A stretch of DNA of 64,000 nucleotides from Chenopodium formosanum (Eukaryota > Streptophyta > Magnoliopsida > Caryophyllales > Amaranthaceae). Position numbers and translations under genes: made by a program. The stretch's first letter is position 1. The number at the start of each line of letters is the position of its first letter. The stretch covers positions 33,540,501 through 33,604,500 of the forward strand of contig CM044869.1 in NCBI GenBank assembly GCA_024500155.1, in the 5' to 3' direction. The notes below the pieces were generated by a model. The model made no database searches, was not told the origin of the DNA, and saw only the letters and a list, made by a program, of their open reading frames with translations. Below, one piece after another: positions 35,068 through 45,893 of the stretch.

Positions 35068-35318
35068 TCTGCGCGCCCGCGCAAGTGAACTGCGCGCCCG
35101 CGCAGATGTCGCACACACGTCGCGCAAAACTTTCTGCCAGAATCTGGAATTTTTGCCTTAAATCTGCGCGGGTTCTCCCAGGCCTGCGCGCCCGCACAAC
35201 CCTCTTCTGCGCGCCCGCACATATGTCGCGCACAAGGCGCGCAAATGTTTCTGCCAGCTTCTGGTTTCTGAGCTTCCCTGTGCGCGGGTTCTCCCAGGCC
35301 TGCGCGCCCGAGCACAGG
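35068..35318 (-). promoter_or_regulatory. Internal CpG-rich array of element E
   Basis: Words CTGCGCGCCCGCGCA, TGCGCGCCCGCACA and GCGCGGGTTCTCCCAGGCC, the last one repeated at 35165 and 35281. The same words, including CGGGTTCTCCCA, occur in E's LTR arrays (29824, 42266). Followed on the minus strand by a CT-rich leader (TTTCTTTCATCACTTTCTC, AACCCTAACC). Confidence 0.55.
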
Positions 35319-35354
35319 GTCTTCATCAAAGTTTTCTCTTTAAATGCTCCTCAT

Positions 35355-37019
35355 TCACTTCCAAGTCTCCAAACCCCAACTTAGCTCCATATATAACACC
35401 AAACGGCCTGCAAAAATAGTATGGCCCACCTCCGTAACAATGTATGGCCCACTCCATCTTGATCGGAGCTTGCCCGGGAAGAGCTTCAACCTCGTGTTGA
35501 AGAGGAGCACCTTTTGCCCTTTGACAAAATCTTTCTTGATGATTTGAGCGTCGTGCCACGCTTTTGATCTTGCCTTATACATACTTGCATTCTCATAGGC
35601 ACTCAACCTCAACTCCTCTAGCTCATGCAACTCTAAAAGCCTTTGCTCCCCCGCACTATGGAGATCCAAGTTGATTTGCTTGATCGCCCAATGAGCACAA
35701 TGCTCCATCTCCACGGGCAAATGACAATTTTTCCCATATACAAGCTTGTAAGGAGTAGTCCCAATTGGCGTCTTGAAGGCGGTCCTATAAGCCCATAGAG
35801 AATCAATGAGTTTAGAGGACCAATCCTTCCTCGTCCTAGCAACCGTCTTTTCCAAGATCACTTTGAGCTCTCTATTGGTGACCTCCGCTTGACCACTTGT
35901 TTGGGGGTGGTAAGCAAGCCCTCGCTTGTCAGATACCCCATATTTATCAAGAAGTCGAACGAAGGTGTGGTGCTTGAAATGTGACCCCCCATCACTAAAA
36001 ATTGCTCTTGGAACACCGAATCTTGGGAAGATCACTTTCTTTAAAAGGTTGACCACCACCTTTGAGTCATTTGCTGGAGAAGCTACGGCCTCCGCCCATT
36101 TGGACACATAGTCAACGGCAACCAAAATATACTTGTTCCCATTTGAGGAGATAAAAGGGCCCATCCAGTCTATAGCCTCCACATCGAAAACTTCAAGCTC
36201 AAGGATGGGGTTTTGCGGCACTTCATCCCTTCTCGAAACATTCCCCAGCCGTTGACATCTATCGCAGGTCTTGACAAACATCCAAGAATCCTTGAATAAA
36301 GAAGGCCAAAAGAGCATTGATTGAAGAACTTTTGAGGCGGTCTTTTGAGCACTCATATGCCCACCACAAGGAGAAGAGTGGCACATATGGAGAACACTTT
36401 GAACCTCGTCGTTGGGGACGCATCTCCTCAACAACCCATCAACCCCTCTCTTCAACAAAATCGGTTCATCCCAAATATATCTCTTTGCCTCATGCTTGAG
36501 CTTTCGACGTTGTTGTGAAGTGAAATCCGGAGGTATGGCACCACAAGCCAAGTAATTCACAATATCCGCATACCATGGCGCCGACTTCACCTCAAGAACA
36601 TATAGTACATCATCCCTTAGAGCATCCTCTATTGGCAAACCATCATCCTTGAACCTTGCACCGCCCAACCTTGAAAGGGAATCCGCCACCACATTCTCGG
36701 CTCCCTTCTTGTCTCTCATTTCATAATCAAAGTCTTGGAGAACTAAAACCCATCTCAACAACTTTGGTTTAGCTTCCTTCTTCCCTATCAAATATTTGAG
36801 AGCCGAGTGGTCGGTATACACAATTGTCCTGGAACCAATGAGGTAGGTTCTAAACTTCTCAAATGAGTGAATAACCGCTAAGAACTCCTTCTCGGTGGTT
36901 GTGTAGTTTCGTTGGGCATCATTGAATGTTTTGGACAAATAATGTATGACATGAAACTTCCCATCCTTTCGTTGCCCAAGAACCGAACCAATAACCTCGT
37001 TGCCCAAGAAGTTTCTCAA
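35355..37019 (-). pseudogene. Element E RNase H and integrase, truncated at the end
   Basis: RNase [37 protein letters not shown] and [19 protein letters not shown]; the start with the first catalytic aspartate (CDAS) is lost in the deletion. Integrase: zinc region [18 protein letters not shown] and CDRCQRLG, catalytic [27 protein letters not shown] and [18 protein letters not shown], then [20 protein letters not shown] and [19 protein letters not shown]. After that it departs from D: the FKVNGxRLKxY end and the post-pol motif are missing, replaced by an unrelated tail to 35355. The integrase core looks complete. Confidence 0.9.
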
Positions 37020-38904
37020 TGACCTCTACCTTAGCTCTATCAACCTCAATGCCGGCATGGGAAATTTTGTGCCCAAGAACAATCCCACTTTCTACCATAA
37101 AATGGCACTTTTCCCAATTCAACACGAGGTTAGCCCTCTCACATCTTTCCAAGCAACGAGATAAATTAGATAGACAATCTTCATAGGTGGCTCCTCCAAC
37201 GGAAAAGTCATCCATAAAGACCTCTATCTCATCCTCAATCATATCACTAAAAATAGACATCATACAACGTTGGAATGTTATGGGAGCATTACAAAGCCCG
37301 AAAGGCATCCTACGATACGCATAAGTACCGTAGGGACATGTTAAAGTCGTCTTCTCTTGATCTTTGGGGTCAATCGGGATTTGGAAAAATCCCGAATACC
37401 CATCAAGGAAACAATAGAAGGAATGCTTTGTAAGCCTCTCCAACATTTGATCAATGAACGGTAATGGAAAATGATCTTTGCATGTAATTATGTTAAGTTG
37501 GCGATAGTCAATGCACATGCGCCAACTGGTTACAAGCCTAGTGGGAACTAGTTGATCATGATCATTTTTCACTACCGTCATTCCCCCTTTCTTAGGCACA
37601 ACTTGCACGGGAGATACCCAATCACTATGAGCAATTGGGTATATAATTCCCGCATCAAGAAGCTTAGCCACTTCCTTCCGCACAACCTCTTGCATGGAAG
37701 GGTTAAGCTTCCTTTGCCTTTGCCTAACGGGTTTGGCATCTCCGTCTAGATTAATTTTGTGCATGCATAAAGAAGGACTTATACCTTTAATGTCATCAAT
37801 GGTATAACCTAAAGCTTTCTTAAGTTTTTTCAAAACATTGATCAAGAGGGAGGTTTGCTCCTCCGTTAGGTTGGAATTAACAATTACGGGGAAAGACTCA
37901 TTAGAACCAAGAAATACATACCTCAAGCCCAAAGGTAGAGGTTTCAAGTCTTCCTTTGGTGCTCCCTTACCATTGGTGCTCTTCTCTCTTTCCTCAACTT
38001 GAAAGAGATCATGGGTGCGAAAAGCCTCTTCCTCCATGCTCTCATCCATGCACTCGCTCTTGCTCTCCTCTAGCAAATCCTCATAGAATTGAATGTCGTC
38101 CTTGTGAGCACCTAGCTTGGAATCATTCAACAATACGCTTTCTAGGGGATCGTTAGTAGCATGCAAATGCGAACAAGAAAATTCACTAAGCATGGTATCT
38201 AGAACATCTATTCTAAAGCATTCATCACTTGAGAAGGGTTGTTGCATGACATTATTCAAATCAAACTCAATTGAATCATTGTCAATTTTCAAAGATATTT
38301 TACCCTCCTTCACATCAATGATGGCCCTAGAAGTAGCTAGAAACGGCCTACCCAAGATAATAGGAATCCTCTCATCCTCATCCATCTCTAGCACATAAAA
38401 ATCCACGGGGAATGTGAACTTTCCTACCCTAAGGGGAATGTCCTCAACCTTACCCATGGGAAACTTAATGGACCGATCCGCTAGTTGGAGAGTAATGTTA
38501 GTGGGGGAAAGGGTTCCTACACTAAGATTTTGGTAGACGGAGTAGGGCATGAGACTCACACTTGCTCCTAAATCACACAAAGCTTTGTCAAATTCAATGC
38601 CATTAATAGAACAAGGGATGGAAAAGCTACCCGGATCCTTCAACTTGGCGGGAAGTTTGTTGGAAAGGATTGCACTACAATTGGCGGTCAAGCTCACCGT
38701 TTCACACTCCCTTCTCCCACTCAATAGATCTTTCAAAAACTTAGAGTAATGGGGCATTTGTTTCATGGCATCAACAAAAGGAAGAGAAACATGCAAATTC
38801 TTAATCACATCCAAAAACTTCCCAAATTGAGCGTCAAGCTTAGCTCTCACAAATCTTTGGGGAAAAGGTAATCTCTCCTCTCTAGGTTGGAGATTTAGGG
38901 GCAA
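37011..38904 (-). pseudogene. Element E protease and reverse transcriptase
   Basis: Long open frame: REERLPFPQRFVRAKLDAQF, protease active site KALCDLGASVSLMPYSVY, IPIILGRPFLATSRAIID, acidic linker, then RT with WRMCIDYRQLNIITCKDHFP, PFIDQMLERLTKHSFYCFLD, PYGTYAYRRMPFGLCNAP and the catalytic VFMDDFSVGG (about 37200). All key residues of both enzymes are present. After AKVEVIEKL (about 37020) sequence jumps to the RNase H part: compared with D about 85 residues of the thumb/connection are missing and the frame shifts, so the open frame ends in unrelated residues at 36919. Confidence 0.9.
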
Positions 38905-40904
38905 GGGGTGGTTTCTTTCTCCTTTTGCACCTCAACATCCTTCTCCTCCTCAACATTAGAAGGCTCTTTGGTTCTCTTATCCCCTCTCTCTAACTCTACT
39001 TCATTTTGGGGTTCCTCCTCAACTAAGGGGTCACTCCCTAATACCTTCCCACTCCTTATTGTCACGGCATACAAAGGTTTTGGGTTGACTCCTTGACTAG
39101 GGATAGTAGAAGAGGAATTAGAAGCAAGTTGAGCAATTTGGGTTTCAAGCATTTTCTTATGAGCATTGGCTCGCTTTTTATCCTCCTCATTTCTCTTCTT
39201 TTCCTCCTCATGCATTTTCATAATGGCATCTAGCTTAGCCATCACGGGATCATTTGGAGGGGCCTCAATTTGAAGAGGTTGTTGAGGTGCAGGAAGTTGG
39301 GATTGATGGAAACCCGGAGGCCTATTGGTTTGGGCATAGTTAGAAACATTTTGGCCCCTATTGCCTCCGGTGCCTTGGTTGGGAACATTGCTTTGTTAAT
39401 TGTTTCCCATGTTACCTTGATCACCAAAATTTTGATTTTGATGGTCATTGTATCGAGAGTTGGGTTGTTGGTCTTGATAACCATACCCCCTTTGGTTAGA
39501 GTAGCCTCTTCCATTGAAATTGGAAGGGCCTCCCCCACCATGGTATTGGTTACCATAGCCACCACCACTTTGGTTCCAACCACGGTTTCCACCTTGATTC
39601 CAATTCCCCATTTGATTGGAGTTTGGCCTCAAGTTCCCTACATTTTCCATCCTAAGGGCAAAATTCATAGCATTGACATCTTCCACATTATCATCATGTT
39701 CATAGGGAGGGGGTTGAACTTCACAAGCATACACACAATGGGAGGTATCATGATCATAGGTTTCACAATTTGAGCAAAATATGCATCCTTGAGGCATTTT
39801 ATTATAAGAAGAGGGGGAAGAAGTGGTCATACCATTGCCTCCCTTGGTTGAAGGGGAGGTATTACCATGAGGGTTGGACCTTTCTTTCATCATTTCGTCC
39901 ATTTGCTTGGCCATCTTGGAGATTTGGGTAGAAAGGTTGTTGATTGCGTTGGCTTGCTCCAATGCATATACACCCTTGCTAGAAGTAGCCTCCCTTTCTC
40001 CTTCATACCAATCATCATAATGCTTTTCGGCCTCCTCTATAATGCATTCCACTTCATCCTCTTCTTTGTTCATGATTGGACCGCCGGCCGCGGCATCTAG
40101 GCTTGTTCTCCCTTGAGGTGTGAGACCTCCATAGAAAGTGTGGATGAGTTGATACTTGGGTATCCCATGATGTGGGCATTGACGTTGAAGCTCTTTGTAC
40201 CGGACCCATGCCGCACTTAGAGTCTCACCACTCTTTTGGCGAAAACCTTGAATTAAGGACCGAGCCTCGGTGGTCTTCCTATGGTTATAAAATCTCCTCA
40301 AGAAAGCCGTAGTTACTTGGTCCCAAGTTGTGAGAGAGTTAGGGAGCACCTCCTTATCTAACCATTTTAGACCTCTCCCAATTAAAGAAAATGGAAACAT
40401 CTTGAGGCGGATATACTCTTGAGTCACTCCATTGGCTTTGATCGTGTCACAATACTTCTCAAATTCTTTCAAATGCTCATGAGGGCTCTCAAATTTTCCA
40501 CCCGAGAATTGTTTCCTCTCTATTAAAGCAATCAAATTGGGCTTGATTTCGAAATTGTTGGCTTGAGTGGTAGGGGTTAGGATCCCACTTTGGGCTCTAA
40601 AGGCTTTGAGAGCCCCAAGACGACTCAAAGGTGTATTCTCTCCCATTTTAGAACCTTCTTCACTTTCGGACTTAAAGATTGAAAAGGGGTTGATTCCGGG
40701 ACTTGATTGTGAATTAGGACTATCTAAATCTTCACTTGAGGGTGAAGATGGTGGAGTATCTTCCAATTCTCTTACTCCTTCTTTCGTTGGGGTGTGAGAA
40801 TTTCTACTCCTCGCTCTCGCTTCTCTTCGAAGTAAGGACAAAGATCTCTCTAGCTCCGGATCGATGGGAATCAAAGACCTTGAGCGGGTTCGTCCTCTGT
40901 TCAT
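38895..40904 (-). pseudogene. Element E gag, near-intact with one stop
   Basis: Frame of 502 codons from MNRGRTRSRSLIPIDPELER. Capsid motifs: LIALIERKQFSGGKFESPHE, MFPFSLIGRGLKWLDKEVLP, AFLRRFYNHRKTTEARSLIQ and FYGGLTPQGRTSLDAAAGG. Zinc knuckle CIFCSNCETYDHDTSHC (39780), then an Asn/Gly/Gln-rich tail. A TAA at 39396 lies where CAA would keep the frame open. The same frame continues through MAKLDAIMKMHEEEKKRNEE (coiled coil) to 38895, where a frame change leads into the protease frame. Start chosen because it opens the frame about 110 bp past the PBS. Confidence 0.9.
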
Positions 40905-41018
40905 ACAACAAAGCTAAGGAGAACGTAAACACTGACAAGTAACAAGTAGTAGAAAATACTAACAAACAAGGAATGAGATAGTCTCAAATAAAGTAATGAA
41001 AAAGTAATGGAAGCCGTT

Positions 41019-41036
41019 TCCCCTGCAACGGCGCCA
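41019..41036 (-). other. PBS of element E
   Basis: TGGCGCCGTTGCAGGGGA on the minus strand, one change from the tRNA-Asp-type site of D. Confidence 0.85.
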
Positions 41037-41039
41037 ATT

Positions 41040-42603
41040 TGACAAGGGAATAAACGCGTCGTCAATTGTCTATCCCTAGATCAAATACAGTTTATACAAC
41101 CTAAACAAACCTAATACGAGTATAAGGCAAGCATAGGGGTCGAAACACAAGGAGACATGCATAAACACCGCATTCACTACTTAAGACTTAAGCTATCTCG
41201 GGACAAGAAGTGTGAATAACTAAGAGATTAAACTAAAGAATAGGAATGATTAAAGATAAATATAACTAAGAACCAAGGGAAGTGGGTAGATGTAGATGCC
41301 ATATGATCAAGCAATAACACGGAAGCAAGCAATGGTAAACTAAACATGCAAGAATATCGAAATAAAGCTCGATCTAACCGCCTTCCGGGGTTAATCGATT
41401 TCTCCTAACATAGCCTCTATGTTTCCACACTAGAACTATATATTAGAAGGTGCAATCAATGAACTATCGATAACAATGAACCTTAACTAAGTCAACTTCC
41501 GTTTCTTGTTAGCAAAGATTCACCTTTAATCAACCAACAATGTGCACTTGCAAGAAGATTAAAGAATATCAAACATGCAAAGACTTTAATCACCATTAAC
41601 ATAACCCCAACATCATAAGCATGAATCAATTAACAACTACACCATCCCCACACCCTTGGCTAGGTGACTACTCACAAATCATATTGAATACAATATCAAT
41701 CATCAAATCAATAAGCATCAACATGACCAATGAGTAAAGAAGGAAAATCAAAATAAGCAAACAAAACTAAATACAGAAGTAAAGAAAGAGAGTAAGAGAT
41801 TGCTCATTAATTGAAGATGAAGATTTACAAAGATTCAATCAAGCTCCTTCTTCAATATCCAAGTTCATCAATGAAAATCCACACTTTCTCTCTCTACTAA
41901 TGAAGTTTCTCTCTCTAGATTAGGGTTTAATTGTTTCAAAGATAAGGCTAGCTGATCCACTAATCTACCCTACGACCTATATATATAGGTCCCTTAAAAG
42001 ATACAAAAATACGAAATAAAAAAAACTGAAACTCAACGGTGCGCGCCCGCGCATATACACTGCGCGCCCGCGCAGATGTTGTGCGTGCGCCCTCGCAGAT
42101 CTTGTGCGCCCGCAGATCTGTGGGTACGGGGAATTAGACCCATGGATGCGCGCCTTCTCCCAGCATTCTGCGCGCTCGCGCTTGAAGAGTGTGCGCCCGC
42201 ACACAAAGCGCGCACAGGGCGCACACAACTCCCTGTTTTGGCTCTGCTTCTGCTGCTGTCTTGTGCGGGTTCTCCCAGGGCTGCGTGCCCGCACATATCA
42301 AAGGCGCGTGCCTGCACACAAAGCGCGCACAAGGCGCACAAAACCTTCTGTTTGTGTTCTGTTCTTGAAGCATTCCTGCGCGGGTTCTCATAGTGTTGCG
42401 CGCCCGCACACAGGGGATTTTGGGGTTGAATTGCTCTTCTTCCAATGCCTTGTTTCCTACAAAACAAAAACAAAGAAAACAAGGAGAAAGGCAAACAAAG
42501 AAAAGAAGAACAAAAAGGAGAGAAAAAGGGGGCAAACAAGCTACAAATGGGAGGGAAAACCCGTAAAAAGAGCACTAAATTATGGCATAAATGCCACTCT
42601 TCA
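41040..42603 (-). repeat. 5' LTR of element E
   Basis: 1564 bp, with the same TATA palindrome (41975-41990) and CpG array (42037-42413). This copy has one extra array unit (GCGCATATACACTGCGCGCC near 42051) compared with the 3' LTR. Confidence 0.93.
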
Positions 42604-43545
42604 CCTCTTCATCCAAGCAAAAATCTCTTCGTCATTGTTCTTTGCTAATAATTGAACTTGCTTGATCTGAGCAATGTCGAGGTAGAGAGTGTTGGCTTCC
42701 CCCACCGAAGTACAAGAAGGGAGGTATTGAGCAAAACCAAGCTTGGTAGCTAATCTAGTCACCATGCTATCACATTGAATGTCCCGTGACTTCTTACCAT
42801 GCATGTCCATGCAATTCTTCAAGAAGATGTGCCTAAATTTAACCCTTCCTCGCAACTCCACTCTAGTTGCAATCCAAAGAACAACCAACTCGGCCTTTGA
42901 CATCTTTCCCAAGTCTTGCTTTGGGAAGACCGAGTATCCTAAGAGTCGATGAAGCACTCGAAGGCACGATTGAAAAATATCACTCACTAGAGAGTAGCGA
43001 GCGGTGAACTCATCTAATCTCGGGATATCATGCCACCATGAATTTTGGGCAAACCCATCAAAGTACTTATGCTCAGGAAAAAGGATATCTGCTCCCGGAT
43101 TGAAATCAAGGGTCGCATTGAATTCGGCCAAAGACATGGTCCTCACAACATTTAAGAGTTGCAAGGAAATTTGGAAGTCCTTGTCACCAACCGGAGTGGA
43201 AGTTAATGAAGCTAGAAACTCCCTAGTAGGCTCAAGGTAGGTTCGGTAGCATGTGTTGACAAAGCTACCTAACTAAAGGTTGTCAAACAAGACCCATAAG
43301 TCCTCATCGATCTGTAATTTAATCATACTCTCTCGATGATAATACCGTGAGGGCTTTATGGTTCGTTTTTTAAAGTCGGCAAAAAGAGGTTTGTGGCTTG
43401 GATTAGCAAATCGTGTTTTAGGCAATGGTAGAGGATCATTGTTCAATTGTTTTTGAGATGAGGGTGAATTTGTGGGTAAAGATTCTTCAATTGTTATTTA
43501 AGTTTTTCTCTTTTTGGAGGTAAGGGCTTTCATGATTTTCGACAT
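42604..43545 (-). pseudogene. Element C ATHILA gene, 5' part
   Basis: ATG at 43545 (MSKIMKALTSKKRKT), a stop near 43498, then KPSRYYHRESMIKLQIDEDL, another stop, and an open frame from 43164: MSLAEFNATLDFNPGADILF, SWWHDIPRLDEFTARYSLV and LRVLHRLLGYSVFPKQDLGK. Homologous to E's 538-residue frame. Element E inserted at 42604 (target CCTCY). Confidence 0.84.
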
Positions 43546-44223
43546 GTTTGCTTCACAATGATCATAACCAAAATTCAATCACAAACTCCACCGTCCACCG
43601 CAGTCACAATTCGACCACAACACTACCACACCACTTAGTTCAAGCAAACTACTACTCAATCACCAAATTACTACCACAATTCCAAATTTCAATCTTCCAC
43701 AAAGAGCCACCAAATTTCACAATCAAGCTATACAATCAACAACAACACAATGTGAGGCAATTTCAAACAACAAACAACAAATATAAGCATCCAAATTACC
43801 CAAACAATCATCATAATCAACAAAATCAATACTACTACTATTCACAAGTATGAATAATCAAATTCTTACTACAAATTGATGTAATAATGCAAACTAAAGG
43901 TAGAGAAGATGATTATACCATACAAGAAGCAAATTTGATCAACTGTTGAGCTCCAAAATCCGCTAAAACGAAAATCCCCAATTTGCTCTTCAATGGATTA
44001 AAGAGAACGGAGAAGATAAAGTGGGGAAAGTAGTATGAAATTTGGTTAATTTGATGAAATTTGAGTAGGAATTTTTTGATTTTGTGAGGAATTATGAGGA
44101 TTAAAGTGAAGGATTTAATGTTTGAGGGTTATGGTTTCGTGAGAGGAGAAGAGATGGGTACGGAAGAAGGTGAGGATAAGAGGGAAATGAGGGAAATAAA
44201 GGAGAAAAGAAGAAATACTCGGC
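43546..44223 (-). other. Leader region of element C ATHILA gene
   Basis: Non-coding. On the minus strand it begins with a CT-rich stretch (44220-44110, TTCTCCTTTATTTCCCTC), then a donor-like GTATAAT (43919-43913), then A+T-rich intron-like sequence up to the ATG. Confidence 0.5.
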
Positions 44224-44313
44224 TGGGCTACTGCGCCGCCGCGCAGCATGGGTGTGAGCCCACGTATTAGGGATGTGCGCCTGCGCTGCGCGGCTGCGCG
44301 ATCGCGCCCTGCT
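44224..44313 (-). promoter_or_regulatory. Internal CpG-rich array of element C
   Basis: Words CTGCGCCGCCGCGCAG, GCGCCTGCGCTGCGCGGC and TGCGCGATCGCGCC. The spelling resembles the array in C's own LTR (TGCGCGGCCGC, GCGCGCCTGCGCC at 24510-24665) rather than those of D or E. Confidence 0.5.
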
Positions 44314-44730
44314 GTTTCTCTTCTTCGCTTGCTTATTCTCTTGGTGTGTTCAACTATGGGCTCTATGCATCTTTATCATCCCAGTATTATTAATCCCACT
44401 AATCACATTAGTTTTAAAATGCCTTTGCCGTGGGTTCAACATCCCAATTGTATGAGAGCACCATAATGAACCCACCAAGCACAAATTTTCTTCTCATTTA
44501 AGCACAAATTTTTTTTTTCAATCTTACCTCTTTGGTTACCTTACCCTTTTAACTCGAAATTCAAGAAAATCGAGCATACTGTCATCATTTATCACGAAAC
44601 TCCTTCCCATTATGCTCACGCTCGTTTGAGGGATCCGATTTCCCATGAAAACAACCTATTAACCCAAACACAAAACAAGTGAAAGAAAAGCAATTTAATA
44701 AAAATAAGAAAGATAAAATCAAAAGAAAAA

Positions 44731-44772
44731 GGTTAGAAAATCGGGTTGCCTCCCAGGTAGCACTTGCTTAAT
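44731..44772 (-). other. Conserved post-pol motif of element C
   Basis: The minus strand reads AAGCAAGTGCTACCTGGGAG then GCAACCCGATTTTCTAA, matching 16741-16780 of element D. It marks where pol should end although RT to integrase is missing here. Confidence 0.6.
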
Positions 44773-44798
44773 GTCCTAAGCTCGACCCTTCCTCCAAA

Positions 44799-45110
44799 TC
44801 ACGAAGGGTCAAAGAAAACCACTTTGTCCAAAGAGGTAGAGGAAACAAACTTCTTGCCATTGATTGGCAACTCCATTTCTTTGTTGGATGTATTCTCTGG
44901 TGTTGAAAATTTCGAATCAAGTTCGCTTTGCTTTAATTTCATTTTCTTCTTCATAAAAGCTCTGATTTTCTTCTTTGTCTTCTTGCTCCTTATAGTGGAC
45001 GGCTTCTCACCATCAACACATTTAAAGTCATCTTCATCCTCTCTCGGGTAGAGCTCAAACCATGAAGGTATATCAATCACTTCCTCATCCATAAGATTTG
45101 AAGGCTCCAT
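44799..45110 (-). CDS. Unrecognised charged ORF in place of RT-integrase (element C)
   Basis: 104-codon frame on the minus strand, MEPSNLMDEEVIDIPSWFEL followed by YPREDEDDFKCVDGEKPS, then a strongly basic run SKKTKKKIRAFMKKKMKLK and a C-terminal VVFFDPS. I do not recognise it. It lies between protease and the post-pol motif, where elements D and E have about 3 kb of RT, RNase H and integrase. It may be the end of a longer frame that starts before 45180 (NYVLEAWDDVPLSIESKKV) and is broken by stops. Possibilities are a remnant of the protease-RT linker joined to the pol end by deletion, or acquired sequence. Confidence 0.4.
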   Translation of the reverse strand: MEPSNLMDEEVIDIPSWFELYPREDEDDFKCVDGEKPSTIRSKKTKKKIRAFMKKKMKLKQSELDSKFSTPENTSNKEMELPINGKKFVSSTSLDKVVFFDPS

Positions 45111-45260
45111 GTTATCTTCACTAACCTTCTTGCTTTCAATACTTAAGGGAACATCATCCCAAGCTTCAAGAACATAGTTAGTTTAAGATACAAACATGCA
45201 TACATTATCATTGGAACGAGGTGAATTGATACACATAATTCCTTTCACAAAAGACAAAGA

Positions 45261-45878
45261 TTAACGCATTGACTTAAGCTCAAAACTTGCCTTATTGTTA
45301 CCAACACGCAAATTAATAAGGCCACCTTTCACATAAATCAAAGCACCCGAAGTTGCTAAGAATGGTCTCCCTAAGATGATAGGTATATTGTCATCTTTCG
45401 CTATTTCAAGCACAATGAAGTCAACGGGAATTATAAACTCTCCTATCTTTAGGGGGACATCCTCAACTCTTCCCTTAGGAAACTTAATAGAACATTCGGC
45501 CAATTGTAAGGTCATTTTGGTGGGAAGAAGCTTACCTAGTTTAAGATTCTTAAAAACTAAATACGGCATTATGCTAACACTAGCACCAAGATCACAGAGA
45601 GCATTTTGAAACATTTTTCCATTAATCTTGCAAGGGATTGAAAAATTACCCGTATCTTTCATCTTTTCGGGTAAGTCATTGTGAATCAAAGCACTACAAC
45701 ACTCCCCAACCTTTACCGAGTCAACCTCATTACACTCTCTCTTGCCACTTAAAATTTCCTTAAGGAACTTATAATATCTTGGCATTTGCGTCATAGCTTC
45801 TGTAAAAAGGATTGAAAGATGAACTTCCTTAATCATATCAAGAAATCTTCCAAATTGCTTATCAATCTTGTTTCTCAA
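45261..45878 (-). pseudogene. Element C protease region
   Basis: Open frame of 205 residues with FSIPCKINGKMFQNALCDLG then ASVSIMPY, the aspartic protease active site (DLGAS), KMTLQLAECSIKFPKGRVED and NIPIILGRPFLATSGALI. Frame is separated from gag by a stop near 45895. The protease domain itself looks intact. RT does not follow. Confidence 0.85.
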
Positions 45879-45893
45879 AAACTTTTGGGGATA

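Larger units (their letters stand above)
28618..42603 (-). mobile_element. Element E: youngest Athila-like gypsy element in the nest
   Basis: LTRs 28618-30160 and 41040-42603, starting TGACAAGGGAATAAACGCG on the plus strand, differ by about 3-4% over the 240 bp compared. Target duplication CCTCC (28613-28617) and CCTCT (42604-42608), one change. PBS 41019-41036, polypurine tract 30161-30172. Long frames for gag, protease-RT, RNase H-integrase and ATHILA remain, but one gag stop, frameshifts and deletions at RT-RNase H and at the integrase end make it defective. Length 13,986 bp. Confidence 0.94.
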
